A stretch of 64,000 bases of DNA from Hordeum vulgare subsp. vulgare (Eukaryota; Streptophyta; Magnoliopsida; Poales; Poaceae), in the NCBI RefSeq assembly GCF_904849725.1, contig NC_058521.1, positions 343,774,638 to 343,838,637 on the forward strand, read 5' to 3'. The translations under genes were made by a program, and so were the position numbers. The notes below the pieces were generated by a model. That model saw only the letters and a list, made by a program, of their open reading frames with translations, searched no databases and had not been told where the DNA came from. Below are positions 11,097 through 19,165 of this stretch, one piece after another. Each line of letters opens with the position of its first letter. Within the stretch, counting starts at the first letter, position 1.

Positions 11097-12356
11097 TTGC
11101 CCGAGAGAGGTGCCATGGGACATAACTCCGATGAGTGATTCCGGCGGTCGAGGAGCTAAGTCAGGTGCTGAGGTGGTCGGTTTAGTACCTACTTAGTTAG
11201 GGGGTTCCATTTTTGGTCAAAGATCCACCAGCCATCGGTGCAAGACACGGCTCGAAGGTGTGGGTCTCGCTATGCATGGTGGAAACAGAGTTCGTGCTCT
11301 GCGTTGCCCAGGGCATTGCGACGGAAAATGTGACGCACACAGGGGCCAGCGACACGTGGAGCCTTTAGGTGCAAGGGGCGGTGCCGGACGGTGTGGGCTC
11401 CAGCAGGGGAGGCGTTGGTTGCCACGACAGTCGGGGCAGGTGCTGCTGCCAAAGCTGACTGGCTCGACCATCTCACCACCGGCACCAGCATGCGTGCAAG
11501 GTGATCCGCTGCGCGTGATAAGCTCGCGCACATGATCGATACTTTGGTGATTGACGTTGTGCACTCACTGAAACATTGAACTATGAATGTTTGACTAAAT
11601 CATGTTCACAAACAGGGGCAATAGTTCAGGCTAGGTGTTCGACCAAATGAAAATGACACGTGGCCTAAATATTTTGAGTGGGAAAATTTTGGGGTGGTCT
11701 CTTATTGAGTGAAGAGGCTGCCTATAATTTTTCAGAATTTTTGAAAATGTTTTAGTAAGGTTTTTATTGAAAACATAATCTTTTCGGTCAAACTTGAGGT
11801 AAACGATATTGGACAATTTCAAACTGGTGACTCCAAGGTTTTTGGTGAAATGGGTTGTGGAAACTAAGGACTTCTAAGGTTAGGAGTTTGGGTCTCAAAT
11901 TCAAAAGGAATCAATGATTTCCTTTGGAAATTTGTTGGGGTCAAAATTGATTACAGAAAATGCTTTTATTTGAAATAAAATTTGAAAGGTGGTTAAACCA
12001 TTTTAAAACTTTGGAAAAACAATGAAAATGAAGTCCCAGATGTTAGAAAAGTGACATAGGGTCCAAATTAGAATGGAGGGAAAGAAATCTTGAAGGAAAT
12101 TGACAATTGAACCTATAGAAATAAATTCCACGGCTTTGAAAAAGAATAAAAGATTCTCCCAAACCAATTCATTTTGAGAAGAGGCTAAATGAATCCTTTT
12201 TCCAAACCAGGCAGGTTGAGAAAATAAAGGCCCAAAGGTTTTCTTAAAGAGGTTTGAAAGAACTTCAACGCCTTTTTTCAAAGCCAAATTTTAAAAATTC
12301 ATTGTGAAAACAATTTAAAAGTCAAGAAATCCAAATTGAAAATTTTGGGTGTTACA

Positions 12357-12372
12357 ACACCTACCCCCTTAA
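12357..12372 (-). other. Chromovirus polypurine tract (copy 1)
   Basis: The minus strand reads ttaagggggtaggtgt directly before the 3' LTR (TGTAACACCC). Position and purine run fit the plus-strand priming site of a Gypsy element. Confidence 0.8.
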
Positions 12373-13652
12373 TAAAAATCTCGTCCCCGAGATTTCTGCC
12401 AGTCCTGAAGAAGTTGCGGTTGTTCTTTGTGGAGGAAATCCTCACTCTCCCAGGTGGCCTCATCCTCTCAATGGTTGCTCCATTGTACCCTGAATAGCTT
12501 GGTGACCTTCTATCGTGTCCTCCTTTCTGCCTCCTCTAATATTCTCATGGGGTGTTCCTGATAGGATAGATATGGTTGCACTTCTATACTTTCATGGGCT
12601 CCCTATCGATCGGGGTTCCTTACACACTTCCTTACTTGAGAAATATGGAACACGTTGTGCACATCTAACAGTTCTGCTGGTAGGTCGAGTTGATAGGCAA
12701 CTTGGCCTCTTCCAGCAATTATCCAAATGGTCAGATGAAGTGGGGCGCAATCTTGCCCTTGACCTGGAACCTTTGTAGTCCTCTCATTGGTGATACCTTT
12801 AGATATACATAATAATTTGGGTTGTCTTGAGTCTGTCCCTTATGATTTTTACCTTGTCCTCTGCCTCTTGAAGTAGTTCGTGGCCGAAGATATGACTATC
12901 TCTAGTTTTCGGCCAATTTAGAGATGTACGACATCGTCTCCTATATAAGGCTTCGAAAGGTGACATTTATAACCTTGCCTAATAAGTGTTGTTATATGAT
13001 AATTTGCCATAAGGAAAACTGTCCTCCCAACTGTTTCCATATATGAGTACACAAGCCCTGAGTATATCTTCAAGAATCTGATTTATTCGTTCTGTTTGTC
13101 CTTCAGTTTGAGGGTGATATGTTGTGCTGAACACTAACTGGGTTCCCAATGCTTGTTGCAAATAATCCAAAAACCTTGATGTAAACTAGGTGCCTCTATC
13201 GGATACAATAGTTTTTGGTATCCCATGTAAGCACAAAATGCGGGCGAGGTATAACTTTGCTAGTTTTTGAGTGGAGTATGTTGTCTTTACCGGAATGAAG
13301 TGAGGCACCTTGGTGAGTCGATCTGTGATAACCCATATAGCATCGTGTCCATGTCGTGACTGGGGTAGTCCGACAATGAAGTCCATGCCTACCTCATCCT
13401 ACTTCGACTCGAGTACTTTCGTAGGTTGCAACAGTCATGCTGTGTTCTGCCTTGATTCATTGGCATGAATCAAAACGGACAATGAAGGAAGCAATATCCC
13501 TTTTCATCCCGTGCCACCAATATTTCGCGTGTAGATCCTTGAACATTTTCGTACCTCCAGGATGGATTGAGTATGGCACACTGTGAGCTTCTTCCAGAAT
13601 TTGAGCTTTGACGTCCTCTTGGTCTGGTACGCATAGTTAGGCTCCGTACCAT
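12373..13652 (-). pseudogene. Chromovirus integrase and chromodomain, broken (copy 1)
   Basis: Minus strand. A degenerate zinc-binding region (HPGGTKMFKDLHAKYWWHGM) lies at about 13,590-13,480. The catalytic core at 13,386-12,979 shows the three acidic positions in MDFIVGLP, IVSDRG and GQTERINQ, with a stop between the second and third. Near the end, at about 12,510-12,375, a chromodomain-like stretch reads LFRVQWSNH, then a stop, then EATWESEDFLHKEQP. Integrase inserts the cDNA; in chromoviruses the chromodomain is thought to guide targeting to heterochromatin. Multiple stops and shifts make it non-functional. The copy-2 counterpart is at 48,039-49,326. Confidence 0.8.
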
Positions 13653-13738
13653 AATAGCCCTTGTTCATCAATAATAAATTCGGGGGCCTTTCCAAGGTTC
13701 AACTTTTTCTTTATGCCTACAAAGCTGGGGTGCTCCTT

Positions 13739-14359
13739 CTATCCCTTCTTGATATTCTCATCCAGATTGGGTTGTACTACTAGTTCTAACATGGTGCCTT
13801 TTGGGACGAGAAGCAGGTTTAGCAGGGCAAACTCTCTCGAAATTTCAGGTCTTAGCTTTGGTACAGGGCCGTTGCGTGAGGTGGAGTTCCGACTGAGAGC
13901 ATCGGCTACCACGATAGCCTTACCAGGATGGTAATGAATGCCCACATCATAATCTTTAATTAAATCCCGCCAACGTCGTTGTCGTAGATTGGGATCTAGC
14001 TGCATGAAGATATATTTGAGACTCTTATGATCTGTGTATATCCCACATCAATTTCCAAGCAAAAAATGTCTCCATTCCTTGAAAGCATGTATCACAACGG
14101 CCAATTCCAAATCGTGAGCGGGGTAATTTTCTTCGTGTCATCGTAGTTGTCTCGAGGCATAAGCCACGACTTTCCCTTCCTGCATAAGCACGCATTCGAG
14201 GCATTTCCTTGATGCATCACAGTATACCTCAAATTCTTCATTTATGTCTGTGACAATTAACATTGGTGTCATGGTCAGTCTCTTCTTCATCTCGTGGAGG
14301 CTATTCTCACAGGCTTCAATCCATTCAAACCTAATGTCCTTTTTGAGTAGTTGGGTCAT
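13739..14359 (-). pseudogene. Chromovirus RNase H region, broken (copy 1)
   Basis: Minus strand, two frames. 14,359-14,138 begins [20 protein letters not shown] and contains [17 protein letters not shown], ending YASRQLR. After a shift, 14,005-13,739 gives [20 protein letters not shown] and [14 protein letters not shown]. These are the usual RNase H markers of Gypsy elements. In copy 1 the segment after DASRK reads CLEC, where copy 2 keeps GLGC. Confidence 0.8.
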
Positions 14360-14970
14360 GGGCTTGTCAATAGCGGAAAATTTTCAATAAATCTCCGGTA
14401 GTATCCCTCCATTCTAAGGAAACTTCGGATATCAGTCACATTACCTAGTTGCGGCCATTCACTTACAATCTTTACATTCTCACGATCCACGGCTATGCCT
14501 TCTTGGCTCATTACGTGTCCCTAAAATCCGACTTGTTTTAGCCAAAACTCATATTTGCTTAATTTGGCATATAGCTGATGCTTACGCAGTTCTTCCAATA
14601 CAATTTTTAGGTGTTTTGCATGTTCTTCCGTGGTCTTGGAGTAGACAAGTATGTCGTCGATGAAGACAACAACAAACTTATCCATGTACTTCATGAATAC
14701 CTTGCACTTTTGTTAGTCCAAAAGGCATTACTGTAAACTCATACAATTTCTATCGTGATGTAAATGTTGTCTTCCAAATGTCTTCTGAACGAATCTTCAG
14801 ATAATAATACCCTGACCGCAAATCGATTTTTGAGAATAATTTTGTTTGTGCTAACTGGTCAAACAAATCATTTATCCTGGGTAGTGGATATTTATTCTTG
14901 ATGGTGTCCATGTTCAGGGCTCGATAGTCGACGCAAAGTCTTAGTGTCCCATCTCTCTTTTTGGCAAATA
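14360..14970 (-). pseudogene. Chromovirus reverse transcriptase, broken (copy 1)
   Basis: Minus strand. Visible RT motifs are [11 protein letters not shown] (first catalytic Asp present), TVMPFGLT, and [10 protein letters not shown] (catalytic pair present at 14,653-14,658), followed by the thumb region EGYYRRF. A TAG stop precedes KLYEF, and further frame changes follow. Copy 1 keeps the catalytic Asp codons that copy 2 has lost, but it is still a pseudogene. Confidence 0.8.
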
Positions 14971-15471
14971 ATACTATCGATCGCCAAGGTGAAGAGCTGG
15001 GTCTGATGTATCACTTGTCCAACAACTCATTTATTTGCTTCTTGAGTTCGACTAAGTGAGTGGGTGCCATGCGGTATGGTTTCTTGTATATTGGGGTGGT
15101 ACCAGGTGCAACCGCAATAGCAAATTCTATTTCACGGTCTGGTGGCATACCTGGTAGTTCGTCAAGAAATACATCCGGAAATCACAGACCACTGGGACGT
15201 CCTTCAGCTCAATAGCTTCCATTTTATTCTGTCGTGCTTGAGTTGACTTCTTCCTTTCTAATACTACATTTTTTTCTCTTCTACCCTGATGGTGGGTTAG
15301 TGTGACCATTTGGTTGAAGCAGTCAATAAATCCCTTGCTGGTATTTAGCCAATACATTCCCAGGATAACATCCTAATTGTTTGTTTCGATCACAAAGAGC
15401 TTTGCCCAAAATGTCAAGCCTTCGATCGCAATGGTAAGATCCTTGCAATATTTTTGGGTATTCTGCTGTAC
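14971..15471 (-). pseudogene. Chromovirus protease-RT linker and RT N-terminus, broken (copy 1)
   Basis: The region between protease and RT on the minus strand. The frame 15,357-15,127 (MYWLNTSKGFIDCFNQMVTL) is the post-protease stretch. Beyond it the reading frame is lost before the RT fingers motif YPLPRINDL seen in copy 2. No additional domain is evident. Confidence 0.55.
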
Positions 15472-15678
15472 TCACGGGGATTTGATGGTCATCCAATTTT
15501 CCAAGTGGAGGGTTGAAAAATTGTGTTCCAGGGCAATTTTTTCCGAACTGAACGAATGGGAAGCTCCAGAATCAAACAAAACTATGGCATGAATTTTGTT
15601 GATAGGAAACTTACGAAGTAATATCTCTGGCGTGTTCATAGCATTTTCTGTGGAGACAAGATTCACGTGACCCTTCAT
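15472..15678 (-). pseudogene. Chromovirus aspartic protease (copy 1)
   Basis: Minus strand frame with IHAIVLFDSGASHSFSSEKI. DSGAS is the catalytic aspartic protease motif, and the Asp codon is at 15,571-15,573. The protease releases gag and pol products. The catalytic Asp is intact here, but it is Tyr in all three tandem units of copy 2. The frame is open only about 68 residues from an internal Met. Confidence 0.8.
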
Positions 15679-16706
15679 GTTATTGGTGTTAGGGTTGAAT
15701 TTGGTGCGTTTTGGTGTTGGGTCAAAGCTAGGAGGGTTTGTTTTATTTGTACCATTCCCGACCGTTGGGAACTGTCGGGCGAGGTGTCTAGCCCCTCTGC
15801 ATGCGAAACATGTGATACCTGGGCGGGGAGTAATCTCTTTGTTCCTCGCGTAAAAGTGGGTGTTGACTTTATTGGTTCAAGTTGGGGGCACGCGGAGTTT
15901 GATTCTTTGCAACCTCAGTCTTGTGTTTGGTGTTGCGAGTTGGTGCCTAGTTGTTATGACGGCGCTTACGAATGTCCTCCAGGCTACGGTGTTCGGCCTC
16001 AAGCATGTTTCCCTTGTCCACAACTGTTTTGAAATGTGGAAAGGTGTGAACGACCAGCTAGCATTTCAATGCCGGAGCGAGTCCATCCACGCACATCTCC
16101 ATTCTTTTCTCTTGTGTCTTGCATAGTGTGATAATTTATTATACTGGTCCAAGTATTCCATTACAGTGGAACTCCTTTGTTTGAGGTCATCGGATTCCCT
16201 CTTCTTAATTTTCATGACGCTGTTTGGAATGTGCGCCCCAGGGAAACTCTGCTTGAATTTGGCCCATGTGATGTTGGTCTCATCAGTGTTTACGCGGAGG
16301 ATATTTTCCACAACGAGGCTGCTGCTCTAGTCATATACTATGGTGCATAGAGTACCTTCTCATACTCGAAACATTGCACAATAATAAGCTTCCTCTCAAT
16401 GTCACGTAGCCAATCGTCTGCTTCCACAGGTTTCTCGGTGTGCGAAAAAATTGGCGGATGTGCCATCTGTAATTCAGCCAACCTGAAGTGTTGTGTGTGT
16501 GGCCCATGCTGATTTCCCATATTCATCAGTTGGTTCATCATTTAGTGATACTTTTGTTGGCTCTTCTCATACAGTCGACAAACTTCCGAAAATGCTAGGT
16601 CGCTCTCGTGTCGGCTTGACTGTACTTTAGTGAAATCATTTCTTGTCTCAGTAGATTGATTTTCTCCCTGGATTCTTGGCATGGACCATGTCGAGGGACC
16701 CCTCAT
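15679..16706 (-). pseudogene. Chromovirus gag with degenerate zinc knuckle (copy 1)
   Basis: Minus strand. The most likely start is the ATG at 16,706 (MRGPSTWSMPRIQGEN). An in-frame stop just before 16,541 breaks it, and it resumes at MMNQLMNMGNQHGPHTQH. The capsid-like part follows (PVEADDWLRDIERKL; SFPGAHIPNSVMKIKKRES), then a CCHC zinc knuckle at about 15,768-15,812. The knuckle reads CFACRGARHLARQF, so the fourth Cys is Phe; copy 2 keeps Cys. Gag packages the RNA genome. Pseudogene. Confidence 0.8.
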
Positions 16707-17341
16707 TTTATCAAAGATGGGTTAATTTCGCAAAAACCAAATGGGAAATCCAAGTTCAAGGAAGATTAAAATTAAAACTTTATCCAAGAAAACACTTGGA
16801 TAAAGTGTTTGGAGAAGGACTGTGGTACATTTTACATCGCATATAATTATGCATATCACTCAGGTCATCCTCTCGTATGCCTTACATGTTATTTAAGCTA
16901 GTGCACTTCTCCTGGCCCTACATGATGCAACACGACTACTTCCCTTAAGTATAGGAGCACACCATCTTACATATCATCATATCATACAAGCGCATGGATG
17001 TTCTGCTGCACCATCCCTAGGTGGAGTCGGAAGGGACCTGGATCGGCTGGCCCAGGGAAAGTACCACATGAGGACCTGGGGGGTCCACTTCCTCTAGCAC
17101 AGGCTCTAGGCGGACTATACAAGACTATGAAGCACGAAATGGACTAGCAGGCATGGCAGCTCTTATGGGTGCAGAACCAATGACTTGACTGAACTCTTCA
17201 TATAAAGGCAGCTGTTGACGAAGCTGAGCTTGCTGAGTGTCCTAAGCAGAGGAAGAGGGGCATGACCGAGGTGGTGCGAGGCGAAGGACCTCGGTCCTCC
17301 TGTGAGGACGAGTCAGGGCCTCCATGCAAGCAGCCACCAAG
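16707..17341 (-). other. Chromovirus region between extra ORF and gag (copy 1)
   Basis: About 630 bp with no open frame worth reporting on either strand. It corresponds to 55,178-55,833. It presumably is untranslated leader. Confidence 0.6.
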
Positions 17342-17797
17342 TCATCCAATAAGCCATGAAAGGAAGACTCCAGGGCTATGAGGTATTGCATGAGCATCCC
17401 AATAGCATTGTCTTCTTCTCCTCTGGGGCAAGCAAAAGCATAGTATGCGACTGGTGTACGACACGTGGCATGGCAGGTAGTGATAAGGAGGAGTCTTGAT
17501 CACTTGGAGGGTGTTGCGGAGCCGGGCAATCGCCTCCCTGGCTGCCATCTGAATAGCCTGCCTCTCTGTAGGCATGGCTCTCCCGATGAAACGAAGACGA
17601 CGGGCCTCCGGTCACCCACCAATAAAATGCACCGATGCCTCATGCATAGTCAGGGAGTCGCTGATCCGGTGGTGGTAGAACGTGTACTCGGTGCGAGTCG
17701 TCGCTCTAAACGCGATTTTGGCATTGACGGAAAGAAGTCGCGAAAATCCCGCCGGCTCATTGGTGAACACCTGAGACGGCCAACTGCTGCCAGCCAT
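17342..17797 (-). pseudogene. Extra ORF between PBS and gag of chromovirus (copy 1)
   Basis: An ORF of about 152 codons on the same strand as gag, starting MAGSSWPSQVFTNEPAGFSR at 17,797. It continues with RTEYTFYHHRISDSLTMHEA. A TGA at 17,612-17,614 (a C-to-T change relative to copy 2) splits it, and the downstream frame continues MPTERQAIQMAAREAIARLR to 17,342. The end is Arg/Cys-rich. Copy 2 has a different nonsense change. I do not recognise a domain. It may be an additional ORF as reported for some plant Gypsy elements; its function is unknown. Confidence 0.6.
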
Positions 17798-17830
17798 CTA
17801 TACAGTAGACAAATTTTTTCATATAGTCAT

Positions 17831-17832
17831 TG
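17831..17832. other. Head-to-tail duplication junction
   Basis: Left of this point the sequence matches the chromovirus leader (counterpart 56,323). Right of it the sequence is the C-terminal part of the unknown ORF that continues from 42,549. The two sides are unrelated in any single ancestral element, so this is the novel joint of the 38.5-kb unit. Confidence 0.8.
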
Positions 17833-18208
17833 GCCTTGATATATTTCCAATCAACATACCGCATGTCACTAACTACAAGACTCTTGTCAAGCAATATTAT
17901 CTTATAGAAATCTTGTTGCTCATTGTTATGGAAATGAGGGTCAACAGCAGTACTTCTCTGTATAGCATATGGATCAACAAACCTCCACTTTCTCAATCCT
18001 TGATCCCTTCTCTTCTTCAATTCCTTAGCAACTAGATGAGCAGCGTTGTGCAATGGCATATTAGATCTTACCTTCATTAGTACAAGTGCATCTCCTTCCT
18101 CCTCTGCATCAAATTATCTGGATGCAGAGCCTTTTTTCTTCTTAGCTACAGGAATGTCCTTGGTAGTCCTCTTGGACCTACATGCTTCGTAGGAGCCGAA
18201 GATTTGGG
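17832..18208 (-). pseudogene. Transposon-like ORF of unknown family, C-terminal part
   Basis: Minus-strand continuation of the ORF interrupted by the Fatima-like element. Near 18,120-18,208 it reads TTKDIPVAKKKKGSASR, then a stop and a Glu-rich linker. From 18,077 it reads MKVRSNMPLHNAAHLVAKEL and STAVDPHFHNNEQQDF, ending DMRYVDWKYIKA at the duplication junction. The joint is in frame: 82 codons of this ORF are followed by 24 codons from the chromovirus leader. I do not recognise the family. The TSD ttggg (18,204-18,208) abuts the Fatima-like LTR. Confidence 0.6.
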
Positions 18209-18617
18209 TGTCGATGTGAAAATAGGAAAATCTCGGGTAGGGGGTCCCGAACTGTGTACCTTGGAACGATGGGTTGTAGGAAGAAGGGGGATACAACGAT
18301 TTACCCAGGTTTGTGCTCTCCTATGGAGGGAATACCCTATGTCCTGCTTGATTGTATTGATGAAGATAATTAAAGAGTAGATCTACCTCAGTATCGTATA
18401 TAGACCAGGGACCCTAGGGTTTACAAGTTACCGACTATAATCGGGAATAGATGAGCCGACCTAGTCTTTATAAGCTTGAAGTACACGTGAATCTTGAGGA
18501 TATTCCTTCCAGTGGAGAGGTCGTCATAAGGCCCGGTCTTCTAAAACATGTCCCAATGGGCCCAATTGTCATTGACTAACCGGCCACCTAAGGACCCCAT
18601 ATTCTCGGACTCCCTCA
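18209..18617 (-). mobile_element. Fatima-like 3' LTR
   Basis: 409 bp, TGTCGATG...CTCCCTCA on the plus strand (TG...CA). It matches the split 5' LTR, which is about 70 bp longer. The bases to its right on the minus strand, ttgagggtctac, lie where a polypurine tract belongs. Confidence 0.85.
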
Positions 18618-19165
18618 GTAGACCCTCAATTAACCTTCAACGCCGGTGTGTTCAGTCTTCGGTTGCATCGCATATCGATAGTAATCGGCCTGCAAGGTCA
18701 GTACCACTCATGCTTGGTTGACCCTGATTTGATTGCTTCAGTAACATGCATACCTTTTAAAACTCGCATCTTTTCCGGTAAAGACATTTAAAAGACCATG
18801 TGTGAATGGTCCCTCAATTGGTAGGCTTTCCTGAGGAAATGTCGCCTTGAACTGTGGCTTCTGGACATGTTTCAAGGGGCACGTCCCTTCGAGGAGATCA
18901 TGCTTCCGCATTAACTAGGATATGAATACCTACATAGGCTTACCTATGCACACAACGGCTCGTCAATTTTACGAGGGAGGGTGGCAGAGGAACCGATGCA
19001 GTAAAACGAACCCTTGGAATTACAGTCCCTTGTAAAAAGTAACAAAGATCAAAAGATCTATACCACCTGCATCCTCGGCTTCTCTCTTGCCTTCTCCAAG
19101 CTCGAGCGCCCAAATCTAATCCCTTCTCCGTCTCTCTTTACCATTGTTGTCTTTGAGATCGCACC
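18618..19165. other. Fatima-like internal region next to 3' LTR
   Basis: About 550 bp with no supported coding sequence. It holds the upstream flank of the plus-strand ORF starting at 19,166 and could carry its promoter; I see no clear TATA box. Confidence 0.5.

Larger units (their letters stand above)
8496..12356 (-). mobile_element. Chromovirus 3' LTR (copy 1)
   Basis: A 3,861-bp LTR reading TGTAACACCC...GTCTTGACA on the minus strand. It aligns throughout with 44,159-48,022 (copy 2) and, with much greater divergence, with the 5' LTR at 56,444-60,311. It contains a 55-bp minisatellite and a conserved TATA box. It is flanked on the left by ctttg, where ctttc is found in copy 2 and ctttt beyond the 5' LTR: a probable but imperfect 5-bp target-site duplication. 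Confidence 0.9.
1..17831 (+). repeat. Large tandem duplication, copy 1 (right part)
   Basis: This whole stretch is collinear with 35,917-56,323 in the same orientation. Fixed offsets link the copies: 36,008 over 1.2-4.5 kb, 35,475 over 5.1-6.8 kb, about 35,664 over 8.7-12 kb and 35,673 over 13.5-16.6 kb. The offset changes mark indels between the copies. In about 600 bp compared by eye (1,501-2,100) I counted roughly a dozen substitutions. The left end lies outside the window; the right end is the junction at 17,831/17,832. Confidence 0.95.
8496..17831 (-). mobile_element. Tekay-type chromovirus (Ty3/Gypsy), copy 1, lacking 5' LTR
   Basis: A minus-strand Gypsy element. The 3' LTR lies at left (8,496-12,356), followed rightward by PPT, chromodomain, integrase, RNase H, RT, protease, gag, and an extra ORF. 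The duplication junction cuts it about 100 bp before the primer-binding site. Family assignment to Tekay/Del rests on the LTR start TGTAACACCC (minus strand), the integrase motif TYHPQTEGQTERINQ and a C-terminal chromodomain. All frames carry stops or shifts. Confidence 0.85.

Noticed and set aside
15667..16032. A 121-codon plus-strand frame (Cys-rich) repeated at 51,340, 52,739 and 54,138
   Set aside because: It is antisense to the gag zinc-knuckle region, which explains its Cys pattern and conservation. Four copies exist only because gag was duplicated and triplicated.
1..17831. Idea that copies 1 and 2 are two independent insertions of the same nest
   Set aside because: Insertion sites of four different elements, their TSD remnants and flanking non-TE sequence are shared in order, which independent transposition cannot produce.
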